This document shows, one piece after another, positions 1-5,845 of a stretch of DNA of 8,176 bases. Origin of the DNA: Firmicutes bacterium UBA1535. GTDB taxonomy: Bacteria; Bacillota; Clostridia; Tissierellales; Sedimentibacteraceae. The number at the start of each line of letters is the position of its first letter. The stretch's first letter is position 1. Location: contig DCPV01000089.1 of the NCBI GenBank assembly GCA_002323775.1, forward strand, positions 1-8,176. Direction: 5' to 3'. Both the position numbers and the translations under genes were made by a program. A model generated the notes under the pieces. The model was not told the DNA's origin. It worked only from the letters and a program-made list of their open reading frames with translations, and searched no databases.

Positions 1-52
1 TAAAATGCAGTCCAAAAGTTAGATAAAAATATAACTTTTGGACTGCATTTTA
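1..52. terminator. 21-bp perfect inverted repeat, probable bidirectional terminator
   Basis: Bases 1-21 and 32-52 are exact reverse complements, separated by a 10-nt AT-rich loop (22-31). The stem contains a GC-richer block (GCAGTCC/GGACTGC) flanked by AAAA on one side and TTTT on the other, so it can act as an intrinsic terminator on either strand. It could end a gene lying left of the window, and it lies about 90 nt beyond the stop of the minus-strand gene at 141-374. The T-run is only four long. Alternatively, the CCAAAAGTTAGA-like sequence resembles the ends of some IS3-family elements from memory, so this could be a collapsed terminal-repeat remnant. No direct target duplication is visible. 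Confidence 0.55.
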
Positions 53-140
53 AAATGACAAAATACAGTTATGAACATAGACCTAAAACATAAACGATGA
101 TGTTAAAATATTGAATTTCATCAGCTCAATCTTTTATAGT

Positions 141-374
141 TTAATTAAGAAGCAATAATGCTCTTTTATATAATGGATCAAATTCGCAGCCACAAGAACC
201 GCAAAGTTCATCAGCCTTTTTAATAGCTTCAATTAATTCAATGACGATATTTTGAGATAAATTGCTATCATCTTTTGCTTTTAACCAAGCACTAGACGGA
301 GCATCAATCACATCCCAGCCAGATTTGGAAAACTTTGTAATGATTTCAATTAACTCGTTGTTTTTATCTAACAT
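141..374 (-). CDS. Small conserved-type protein with CxxCxC motif, function unknown
   Basis: A 77-residue protein read on the minus strand from ATG at 374-372 to TAA at 143-141. A strong ribosome site (GGAGGAAC on the minus strand) lies just upstream of the start, and a plausible promoter precedes it, so this looks like a real gene and not a shadow. The C-terminal part carries C58, C61 and C63 in a CGSCGC motif followed by FDPLYKRAL. The N-terminal half is mixed polar/hydrophobic with a tryptophan-containing segment (W20, W30) and no signal peptide or membrane span. I have an impression that small clostridial proteins with this Cys motif and DPLYK tail form an uncharacterised family, but I cannot name a function. 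The three cysteines could bind metal or act in redox; that is inference. The gene is transcribed divergently from the GNAT-HIT gene. Confidence 0.75.
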   Translation of the reverse strand: MLDKNNELIEIITKFSKSGWDVIDAPSSAWLKAKDDSNLSQNIVIELIEAIKKADELCGSCGCEFDPLYKRALLLLN

Positions 375-430
375 ATTAGTTCCTCCATGATTTTATTTTT
401 TATGCTTATCAATTAAGTAATATATTGAAA

Positions 431-459
431 ATATTACCATATTAAAATAATTATTTCAA
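431..459 (-). promoter_or_regulatory. Predicted sigma-A promoter for the small minus-strand gene
   Basis: On the minus strand, TTGAAA (459-454) and TAATAT (436-431) are separated by 17 nt, with a TGG just before the -10 giving an extended -10 (TGn). The -10 matches the consensus at four of six positions. It lies about 57 nt upstream of the start codon at 374. Confidence 0.45.
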
Positions 460-512
460 GAAAAAGATAAGAGAATATTTAATTTGATGCTTGAAGCGTT
501 TTGTATTGATAT

Positions 513-542
513 TTGACACAGAATATATTATTATGTTAGAAT
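513..542 (+). promoter_or_regulatory. Predicted sigma-A promoter for the GNAT-HIT gene
   Basis: A perfect -35 box TTGACA (513-518) is followed after 18 nt by TAGAAT (537-542), five of six matches to TATAAT, with TG at 534-535 forming an extended -10. The expected transcript start near 549 leaves a short leader of about 35 nt before the ATG at 584. It is divergent from the promoter proposed at 431-459. Confidence 0.6.
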
Positions 543-583
543 AAAAATATATTAAATTTATATTTTGTGAGGGGGATATAGAA

Positions 584-1528
584 ATGTTAATTAGGTGGAC
601 AACGAAAGATGATAAACCTGCATGGATACAGCTTGCAGATAATGTTGCTGATATATTTGGTAATCCAAATATGCCACATGACAAAGATTTTCATGAGTAT
701 ATAGACGGAAAGATATCAAAATTTGAATCTTTAATAGCAGTTGACAGAATGAGCGGTAATTGCCTTGGTATTATTGAATTTTCAAGAGCATATAACCGAA
801 TAACTTGGTTTGGTGTATTTGAACAATATCGTGGCAGAGGTATTGGTGCTCGTCTTTTGAAAACAGCTCTGCGACAGCTTGATAACACAAGGGAAATTAC
901 AGTAGAGACCTATAGTGATGATTTTGCTGATGGATTGCCGGCAAGAACTGTTTACTATAAAGCAGGGTTTGTAGATACTGATAACACAATATATGACCAT
1001 CTAGGAAACCCACGTTGTAAAATGGTAATTTCAGCTACTGATGAAAAGCGTGGCGGCAGCTTTCATTACAAATATTTAGATTATGACAAATATTCAAAGC
1101 TTGATAATTGTTTGTGCTGCAATAATGCTCCTGCTCCTGATTTTTTAGTGGATATAGTTGAGCTTAAACATTCATTTGTTACAGCGGAGAGGATTGCACA
1201 GGGCAAGCTGTTTGGTAAATGCCATGTGCTAATCAAAAATCACTATGTAAATTTTGAAGATATACCTTATGATGATATGGCTGGTTTTATGAGTGAGGTA
1301 CAGCTAGCAGGAAAAGCACTTCATAAGATTACCGGAGCAATAAAAATAAACTATGAAATTCACTCAAATTCTGGTCCTCATATTCATTGTCACTTGTTTC
1401 CTAGGTATCTTGATGACGACTTTCCGTCAGCGCCGATTGATTATCGCATCTGCGAACCATCACCCTATGAAAGTGAAGAAGAATTTATGTGGTTTGTGGA
1501 GAGAATGAGAGCGGAACTTACTATTTAA
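584..1528 (+). CDS. Fused GNAT N-acetyltransferase and HIT-domain protein
   Basis: A 314-residue protein with two recognisable domains. Residues about 1-150 look like a GNAT acetyltransferase: the acetyl-CoA pyrophosphate-binding motif is QYRGRGIGA (81-89), followed by the expected helix, and the later segment YYKAGFVDTD (124-133) is typical of the GNAT C-terminus. Residues about 165-314 look like a HIT-family nucleotide hydrolase/transferase: a CxxC pair (C176, C179) in the place of the common CIFC element, and the signature histidine triad HIHCH at H266, H268 and H270, after the conserved NSGPH context. HIT proteins act on nucleotide phosphates or phosphoramidates; GNATs transfer acetyl groups to amines. 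The substrates here are unknown. The start is supported by GAGGGGG at 569-575, eight nt before ATG. The next gene follows after 52 nt and may be cotranscribed. No frameshift is visible; the fusion is one continuous frame. Confidence 0.85.
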   Translation: MLIRWTTKDDKPAWIQLADNVADIFGNPNMPHDKDFHEYIDGKISKFESLIAVDRMSGNCLGIIEFSRAYNRITWFGVFEQYRGRGIGARLLKTALRQLDNTREITVETYSDDFADGLPARTVYYKAGFVDTDNTIYDHLGNPRCKMVISATDEKRGGSFHYKYLDYDKYSKLDNCLCCNNAPAPDFLVDIVELKHSFVTAERIAQGKLFGKCHVLIKNHYVNFEDIPYDDMAGFMSEVQLAGKALHKITGAIKINYEIHSNSGPHIHCHLFPRYLDDDFPSAPIDYRICEPSPYESEEEFMWFVERMRAELTI

Positions 1529-1580
1529 TTGTTTAGATTTACAAGTAATAAAGGCAATAAAATTTGCTGGAGGTTAAAAT

Positions 1581-2051
1581 ATGGGTCATTTAGGTTTTTC
1601 TTATGTTGGGCTTATTTTTTTGTTAATGCTGACAATTCCAAACTTGATATGGACAAAAAATCAGCCTAAAGAATATAACTATCAGGGTGAAAATAAAATA
1701 TTGCTTGCTTTTGAAAGAATAGGACAGATTTGCGTTACCTGTACTGCTCTTATATTTTCAGATTTTAATATCAATAACTGGTCATATTGGAGTTTATGGC
1801 TAATTATAGCAGCTATTCTAATGATAATGTATGAATTCTGGTGGTTGCGTTACTTTAAAAGTAATAGGACATTGAAGGATTTTTACAGCAGTTTTTGCGG
1901 TGTACCTGTTGCAGGTGCGACATTGCCTGTTGTTGCTTTCCTTTTTCTGGGGATATATGGAAAGGTAATTTGGCTTATAGCCTCAGTTGTTATTTTAGGG
2001 ATAGGTCATATTGGTATTCATTTACAGCATCTTAAAGATATTCAACAATAA
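1581..2051 (+). CDS. Multi-span membrane protein, function unknown
   Basis: A 156-residue hydrophobic protein. Likely membrane segments lie near residues 5-24, 44-60, 69-90, 108-126 and 128-147, so four or five spans. A charged polar stretch (25-40, containing WTKNQPKEY) follows the first span and another (90-103, [10 protein letters not shown]) separates spans three and four. No catalytic motif or transporter signature is recognisable. The start is well supported: GGAGGT at 1569-1574 precedes ATG by six nt. It lies 52 nt after the GNAT-HIT gene in the same direction, so an operon with it is possible. The C-terminal segment has several histidines (HIGIHLQH, 143-150), which may be incidental. 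I do not recognise the family beyond general similarity to uncharacterised Firmicute membrane proteins. Confidence 0.75.
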   Translation: MGHLGFSYVGLIFLLMLTIPNLIWTKNQPKEYNYQGENKILLAFERIGQICVTCTALIFSDFNINNWSYWSLWLIIAAILMIMYEFWWLRYFKSNRTLKDFYSSFCGVPVAGATLPVVAFLFLGIYGKVIWLIASVVILGIGHIGIHLQHLKDIQQ

Positions 2052-2149
2052 AATTAAACATTGTGAGGTGGATAATCATTTATATAGCAGATATTTTGAA
2101 AATATTTCCTCAAAATTAAAGTTTTTTAATTCTATTTTTAGTACTCCAT

Positions 2150-2158
2150 TGATAAAAT
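2150..2158 (+). promoter_or_regulatory. Candidate extended -10 promoter for the peroxiredoxin gene
   Basis: TGATAAAAT (2150-2158) fits an extended -10 (TGn plus TAAAAT, five of six matches). The -35 region 17 nt upstream (2130-2135, TTCTAT) is poor, as is common with extended -10 promoters. The transcript would start near 2165, giving a leader of about 32 nt before ATG 2197. The surrounding 145-nt intergenic stretch is very AT-rich, so chance matches are frequent. Confidence 0.35.
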
Positions 2159-2196
2159 TATATATAACAATATTATTAAAAAAGGAGGAACAAAGA

Positions 2197-2808
2197 ATGA
2201 TTAGAGTTGGAAAACCAGCGCCATTATTTACAGCGCCCGCTTTTTACAATGGACAATTTATAAATGTTAGTTTGGATGATTACAAGGGAAAATGGGTTTT
2301 ATTATGTTTTTATCCTGGAGACTTTACCTTTGTATGAGCTACTGAGGTTTCAGCAGTTGCTGAAAAATATAACGAATTTAGGGCATTGGATACTCAAGTA
2401 TTATCAATAAGTGTAGACTCAGTTTTTACGCATAAGATGTGGAATGATATGGAGCTTTCTAAGATGATAGGAAGGGATATTCCGTTTCCAATGTTATCTG
2501 ATAGAGGTGGACATATAGGAGAATTGTATGGGGTATATGACGAAGAAAGCGGTACGGAGGTTAGAGGAAGGTTTATTATTGATCCAGATGGAATAATTCA
2601 AGCAATGGAAGTCCTTACACCTCCAGTAGGTAGAAATGTTTCAGAAGCTTTAAGACAAATAAACGCTTTTCAGTATGTAAGAAAGACTAACGGCAAAGAA
2701 GTTACGCCATCCGGTTGGAAACCTGGCAAAAGAACATTAAAACCGGGAATAGACTTAGTAGGTAAGGTCTGGGAAAATTGGAATGTAAAAGAAGCGTTTG
2801 AAGATTAG
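2197..2808 (+). CDS. prxU: Selenocysteine-containing peroxiredoxin (AhpC/Prx family), UGA read as Sec at residue 47
   Basis: Read from ATG 2197 (AAAGGAGG ribosome site just upstream) to TAG 2806-2808, with the single in-frame TGA at 2335-2337 decoded as selenocysteine, this is a 203-residue thiol/selenol peroxidase that reduces H2O2 and organic hydroperoxides in the cytoplasm. The UGA falls exactly at the peroxidatic residue of the Prx active site: P40-G-D-F-T44-F-V-U47, the PxxxTxxC pattern with U for C. The frame continues without a break into typical Prx sequence: SISVDS (70-75), FPMLSDRGG (97-105), the active-site Arg in [12 protein letters not shown] (R123), and VTPSGWKPG (169-177). The last motif is normally VCPxxW, so the resolving Cys is Thr170 here; C37 is the only cysteine. 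Sec peroxiredoxins of this kind (PrxU) are known from Eubacterium acidaminophilum. The alternative is a nonsense-mutated ahpC, made unlikely by intact flanking sequence and the downstream SECIS-like stem-loop. Confidence 0.85.
2335..2365 (+). promoter_or_regulatory. Bacterial SECIS-like element: UGA plus downstream stem-loop
   Basis: The Sec codon TGA (2335-2337) is followed by a perfect 7-bp stem, TTTCAGC (2348-2354) with GCTGAAA (2359-2365), closing a 4-nt loop AGTT (2355-2358). The loop starts 17 nt after the UGA and has G at its second position. Both agree with what is known of bacterial SECIS elements: a short hairpin inside the coding region just after the UGA, with a G among the first loop bases, bound by SelB. 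The stem lies entirely in codons that also encode normal Prx residues (VSAVAEK). Binding by this organism's SelB is inferred. Confidence 0.75.
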
Positions 2809-2935
2809 TAGTTAAATTCTTGATTAAGTTTTTACGATAGTAAAGAATAACTATAAAGACTGAAAATTAAATGATATACCCCCCTTATATTAAATAATTA
2901 AAATAAAGAGAATTTATATTCATAAAAAATGTGTA

Positions 2936-2964
2936 TTGACAAAGTCAGTCAAGTATGATATTTT
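2936..2964 (+). promoter_or_regulatory. Predicted promoter of the fab operon
   Basis: TTGACA (2936-2941) matches the -35 consensus perfectly; 17 nt later is TATTTT (2959-2964), a four of six -10. Another weak -10-like run, TATATA with TG before it, lies at 2967-2972, so the exact -10 is uncertain. The -35 is embedded in an inverted repeat, TTGAC-N7-GTCAA (2936-2952), and a palindrome follows at 2971-2985 where the transcript would start. No convincing terminator separates this promoter from the peroxiredoxin gene. Confidence 0.55.
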
Positions 2965-2970
2965 GTTATA

Positions 2971-2985
2971 TAGTTAGGCTAACTA
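2971..2985. promoter_or_regulatory. Candidate FabT-type operator 1 (palindrome before the regulator gene)
   Basis: TAGTTAG-G-CTAACTA is a perfect 7-bp palindrome around one central base. It lies just downstream of the predicted -10 and 26 nt before the regulator start codon, a position suited to autorepression. The GTTAG/CTAAC half-sites recur before acpP (4595-4609), although with a five-base rather than one-base centre. FabT of streptococci is known to bind palindromes before its own gene and before a downstream fab gene; assigning this site to the regulator encoded here is inference. Confidence 0.5.
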
Positions 2986-3010
2986 AATATATAAGAATGG
3001 AGGTATTATT

Positions 3011-3502
3011 TTGGATGTATTCGCTGAAGCTTTAAACAATATTTTAGTTAAAGCATATCGCAATATTTTACGACTTGAGGAAGAAAGCTTAAAGGCTATT
3101 AGTGACACAAGTCTTTCTATTAATGAAATGCATTTAATTGAGTGCGTTGGAAAGGGAAAAGAAGAAGGAGCAAATATAAGTAAACTGGCTTCAGAACTGT
3201 GCATAACAAGACCATCAGCTACAATAGCTGTAAACAAGCTCGAAAAAAAGGGATATGTAAAAAAAGTAGATTGTCAAGATGATGGTAGAGTAGTGTATGT
3301 TGTGTTGACTGATAAGGGTCGTGAAATAGATGATATTCATAAGCTATACCATAGAGATATGGTTGATGCAGTTAGTAAGGAGCTAAGCGAAAATGAGAGA
3401 GAATATATCATAGACGTAATTCATAAGCTAAATGAATACTTTAAGAAAAGTATTGGTGAAAAAGTTGAGAAAAACGATAAAACACCTTTTCAAGAAAGCT
3501 AA
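3011..3502 (+). CDS. fabT: MarR-family regulator of fatty-acid synthesis, FabT-like
   Basis: A 163-residue MarR-family winged-helix repressor, a dimeric DNA-binding protein. The fold is visible as an N-terminal helical dimerisation segment, then about residues 36-105 as the winged helix: SINEMHLIECVG, NISKLASELCITRPSATIAVNKLEKKGYV (recognition helix around 65-80) and the wing DDGRVVYVVLTDKGRE with the family's conserved D-R. The C-terminal helices (118-153) complete the dimer interface, and a short charged tail follows. The start is TTG at 3011: GGAGGT at 2999-3004 sits six nt before it, and the nearby ATG at 3015 is out of frame. Being first in a fab operon, it is most likely the functional counterpart of streptococcal FabT, which represses fab genes and uses acyl-ACP as co-repressor; that ligand is inferred by analogy. 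Two palindromes (2971-2985, 4595-4609) are its likely sites. Confidence 0.85.
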   Translation: MDVFAEALNNILVKAYRNILRLEEESLKAISDTSLSINEMHLIECVGKGKEEGANISKLASELCITRPSATIAVNKLEKKGYVKKVDCQDDGRVVYVVLTDKGREIDDIHKLYHRDMVDAVSKELSENEREYIIDVIHKLNEYFKKSIGEKVEKNDKTPFQES

Positions 3503-3535
3503 TAATAAAAAGCATAAAGTTTTAAATAAATTATG

Positions 3536-3619
3536 AATAATGAAAGGATATGCACCTAGTTTGCGTTTAGCAAACTTTGCTCATTGCACAAATTGTGCAG
3601 TAAGTGCATGGACATATAA
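3536..3619 (+). repeat. Structured leader element, copy 1 (before fabH)
   Basis: First of three related elements that abut fab genes. Its 5' block AATAATGAAAGGATA contains GAAAGGA (3542-3548), a good match to the complement of the 16S rRNA 3' end. ATGCAC (3550-3555) pairs with GTGCAT (3604-3609); TA (3557-3558) can pair with TA (3601-3602) across a C-A mismatch. The interior holds two hairpins: AGTTTGC/GCAAACT (3558-3564 with 3570-3576) and TGCACA/TGTGCA (3585-3590 with 3594-3599); the base A3558 can join either the first hairpin or the closing stem. The 3' block GGACATATAA runs directly into the fabH ATG at 3620. No ribosome site is present next to that ATG. A 27-codon reading frame (3540-3623) crosses the copy and ends overlapping the fabH start, but the other copies have early stops. 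Confidence 0.75.
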
Positions 3620-4573
3620 ATGAGTTTTAAAGTATTAGGTACAGGGAGCTACGTTCCGCCACGTGTAGTAACGAATGATGAGCTTTCAGGTTTTTTAGAT
3701 ACCTCGGATGAATGGATAGTGCAAAGGGTTGGCGTAAAAGAACGACATGTTTGTACTACAGAGACTGCAACTGACCTTGCTTATAAAGCTGCACTAAAGG
3801 CCTTGGAGGATGGGAACACAAAAGTAGAGGAGCTTGACATGATAATTTGCGCTACTGTAAGTAACGAATACGTTTCACCGTCACTTGCTTGCAGTGTACA
3901 GAAGCTTTTGGGAGCATCATGCCCTGCTATGGATGTCAATGCAGCTTGCAGTGCGTTTATATTTATGCTGGAAACAGCAGCAGGATTCTTTGCATTAAGA
4001 AAATTGCGTAAAATTCTAGTCATAGGCGCTGAGAGAATGAGTCGTATTTTGGACTGGGAGGACAGAGGAACATGTGTTATATTTGGTGATGGAGCAGGAG
4101 CAATGCTGCTTGGCAACGGAGATAACTACATTTATTCAAAATTAAATACAACTGGTGACGATACAGTTATAAAAATTCCTAATTATACAGGAAATTCTCC
4201 TTTTTACGAAGGAACTGTAAATAAACCTGTTATATATATGAATGGGCAGGAAACATATAAATTTGCTGTAAACGCAATGTGTAAGGACTTAAAGGAAGCA
4301 ATTAATATATCAGGTATCAAAGAAGAAGATATAGCTATGGTTATACCTCATCAGGCGAATGTCCGCATCATAGAAGCAGCTAAAAAAAGACTTAATATAC
4401 CTGCAGATAGATTTTACATAAATATTGAAAAATATGGAAATACATCAGCAGCAAGTATACCAATAGCCATTGATGAGTTAAACAAAAGTGGAAAATTAAA
4501 AGAAAATGACAATTTAGCATTATGCGCATTTGGAGGAGGACTTTCGAGTGCAGCGTGTATCTTAAGGTGGTAA
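3620..4573 (+). CDS. fabH: 3-oxoacyl-ACP synthase III (KAS III)
   Basis: A 317-residue thiolase-fold enzyme that condenses acetyl- or branched acyl-CoA with malonyl-ACP to start fatty-acid chains. The catalytic triad is visible: C110 in DVNAACSAF, H244 in IPHQANVRI, and N274 in KYGNTSAAS. The N-terminal LGTGSYVPPRVVTNDEL and the DTSDEWIVQRVGVKERH segment (27-43) are classic FabH, as are FGDGAGAM (155-162) and the C-terminal FGGGLSSA (304-311). Length is normal for the family and no defect is seen. The start ATG overlaps the end of structured element copy 1 and lacks an adjacent Shine-Dalgarno; the nearest good one is about 70 nt upstream across the folded element. It follows the regulator by 117 nt and is followed by acpP after an 86-nt gap containing a palindrome. 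Primer preference (straight or branched) cannot be told from this reading. Confidence 0.96.
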   Translation: MSFKVLGTGSYVPPRVVTNDELSGFLDTSDEWIVQRVGVKERHVCTTETATDLAYKAALKALEDGNTKVEELDMIICATVSNEYVSPSLACSVQKLLGASCPAMDVNAACSAFIFMLETAAGFFALRKLRKILVIGAERMSRILDWEDRGTCVIFGDGAGAMLLGNGDNYIYSKLNTTGDDTVIKIPNYTGNSPFYEGTVNKPVIYMNGQETYKFAVNAMCKDLKEAINISGIKEEDIAMVIPHQANVRIIEAAKKRLNIPADRFYINIEKYGNTSAASIPIAIDELNKSGKLKENDNLALCAFGGGLSSAACILRW

Positions 4574-4594
4574 AATTTTTTTTGAACAAATTTG

Positions 4595-4609
4595 GTTAGA
4601 TAGTCTAAC
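4595..4609. promoter_or_regulatory. Candidate FabT-type operator 2 (palindrome before acpP)
   Basis: GTTAGA-TAG-TCTAAC is a perfect 6-bp palindrome with a 3-nt centre in the 86-nt gap between fabH and acpP. It shares GTTAG/CTAAC half-sites and the CTAACTAA edge with the palindrome at 2971-2985. A weak -35-like TTGAAC (4582-4587) lies just upstream, but no -10 at proper spacing is convincing, so an internal promoter is possible and unproven. In streptococci FabT has one site before fabT and one inside the cluster, before fabK; the layout here is similar. Confidence 0.5.
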
Positions 4610-4659
4610 TAATTTAAGAAAAGCAATCATAAAATATTTTAAATTAATAGGAGAAGAAA

Positions 4660-4881
4660 ATGAATATAGAAAAATTAGCAAAAATAATAGCAGAGAATGT
4701 AGAATGTGACGCTGAGTCAATAAATGAAGATACAACATTTGAAAGTTTAGGTGTGGATTCACTTGCAACAGTTGAGTTGGTTATGCAATTAGAAGAAGAA
4801 TTAGGGTATGAATTGCAGCTTGATGAAAAGTTGCTTACAGTAGGGGATTTACTTAAATTCATAGCAAAAAAACAAGCTTAA
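4660..4881 (+). CDS. acpP: Acyl carrier protein
   Basis: A 73-residue acidic four-helix protein that carries growing acyl chains on a 4'-phosphopantetheine arm. The attachment site is S34 in the GVDSLATVEL motif (31-40), the DSL signature at the start of helix II. Acidic helix II (ATVELVMQLEEELG) is the usual docking surface for partner enzymes. Length is typical of bacterial ACPs. A good ribosome site, AGGAG, lies at the usual distance before the ATG, in contrast to fabH, fabD and fabF. fabK follows 17 nt after the stop, so the two are surely cotranscribed. A palindrome in the upstream gap suggests separate control from here on, which could allow ACP and downstream enzymes to be expressed differently from fabH. 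Confidence 0.96.
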   Translation: MNIEKLAKIIAENVECDAESINEDTTFESLGVDSLATVELVMQLEEELGYELQLDEKLLTVGDLLKFIAKKQA

Positions 4882-4898
4882 GGAATAAGGTTAAAAAA

Positions 4899-5843
4899 AT
4901 GATAAGAACATCAATTTGTGAGCTTTTAAATATTAAGTACCCTATATTTCAAGGCGGTATGGCATGGATTGCTGATGGTAATCTTGCGGGAGCAGTATCT
5001 GCTGCTGGAGGACTTGGAATAATAGCCGCAATGAATGCAGGAACAGATTATTTAAGAGAACAGATTAATATTGCAAGAAAAATAACTGATAAGCCTTTTG
5101 GTGTAAATATTATGCTCATGAGTCCCCATGCAGATGAAATATCCGACATTGTAATAGAAGAAAAAATACCTGTTGTCGTAACTGGTGCCGGTAATCCTGC
5201 TAAGTACATAAAAAAATGGATTGAAGCAGGAATTAAGGTCATACCTGTTGTAGCCTCTGTTGCTTTGGCAAAGCTTGTTGAAAGAGCAGGAGCCTGTGCT
5301 GTCGTAGCTGAGGGAGGAGAAAGCGGTGGTCATGTAGGTGATCTTACAACCATGAGCTTAGTTCCTCAAGTATGTGATGCGGTAAATATACCAGTCATAG
5401 CGGCTGGCGGAATAGCAGATGGCAGAGGTGTATGTGCTTCTTTCATGCTTGGTGCTCAGGGCGTACAGCTAGGTACACGCTTCCTTGTAGCAAAGGAGTG
5501 TTCAGTACATCAGATTTATAAGGATAAAGTTATTAAAGCCACTGATATTTCAACAATAGTTACAGGCAAAAGACTTGGTCATCCTGTCAGGAGCTTAAAA
5601 ACAGCATTTTCTAAGGAGTACTACAAAGCAGAATATTCTGATATATCAAATGATGATTTAGAAGCTATGGCAGCGGGAACACTTAGACTTGCAGCAATTG
5701 AGGGTGATGAAAAAAGAGGTTGTTTTTTAGCAGGTCAAATTGCTGGAATGGTTAATAAGGAACAGAGTGCAGCTGAAATAATTAACGAGATATTTGAAGA
5801 AGCTCAAATTATTTTAAGTGGGGCAAAAAATTTAATAAAATGA
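4899..5843 (+). CDS. fabK: Enoyl-ACP reductase II (FMN-dependent)
   Basis: A 314-residue TIM-barrel flavoprotein of the nitronate monooxygenase/FabK family, which reduces trans-2-enoyl-ACP to acyl-ACP with NAD(P)H and FMN in the last step of each elongation cycle. Visible features are YPIFQGGMAWIADG at the first strand (14-27), GGLGIIAA (37-44), GVNIML (68-73), VVTGAGNP (93-100), the active-site His in EGGESGGHVG (H145), and the phosphate-binding IPVIAAGGIADGRG (around 168-181) followed by GAQGVQLGTRFL. The operon context distinguishes it from a nitronate monooxygenase. It replaces FabI, a difference that confers resistance to FabI-directed inhibitors such as triclosan. AAGG at 4887-4890 serves as ribosome site. 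Its stop is almost immediately followed by structured element copy 2. Confidence 0.94.
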   Translation: MIRTSICELLNIKYPIFQGGMAWIADGNLAGAVSAAGGLGIIAAMNAGTDYLREQINIARKITDKPFGVNIMLMSPHADEISDIVIEEKIPVVVTGAGNPAKYIKKWIEAGIKVIPVVASVALAKLVERAGACAVVAEGGESGGHVGDLTTMSLVPQVCDAVNIPVIAAGGIADGRGVCASFMLGAQGVQLGTRFLVAKECSVHQIYKDKVIKATDISTIVTGKRLGHPVRSLKTAFSKEYYKAEYSDISNDDLEAMAAGTLRLAAIEGDEKRGCFLAGQIAGMVNKEQSAAEIINEIFEEAQIILSGAKNLIK

Positions 5844-5845
5844 AA

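Noticed and set aside
451..684. Minus-strand ORF of 77 codons opposite the start of the GNAT-HIT gene
   Set aside because: It covers the GNAT-HIT promoter and start, lacks a clear ribosome site and shows no family features; it is a shadow.
2068..2086. PerR-like box upstream of the peroxiredoxin gene (GGATAATCATTTATA)
   Set aside because: Only about 9 of 14 positions match the PerR consensus, which is expected by chance in such AT-rich DNA.
2114..2131. AATTAAA/TTTAATT hairpin as a terminator before the peroxiredoxin gene
   Set aside because: The stem contains only A-T pairs and is too weak; the region is uniformly AT-rich.
2011..2196. Extension of the peroxiredoxin frame upstream to 2011
   Set aside because: It overlaps the membrane protein gene and encodes no family-like sequence; the ribosome site and family N-terminus both fix the start at 2197.
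2335..2337. TGA read as a true stop, making the peroxiredoxin a pseudogene or two ORFs
   Set aside because: The stop is exactly at the peroxidatic residue, the downstream frame is intact for 156 codons, and a SECIS-like hairpin follows at the right distance.
3781..4116. Minus-strand ORF of 111 codons inside fabH
   Set aside because: It lies antisense to strongly conserved fabH sequence and has Ser/Ala-rich low-complexity composition typical of shadow frames.
4562..4862. Minus-strand ORFs opposite acpP
   Set aside because: They are antisense to acpP and its leader, with no supporting start signals.
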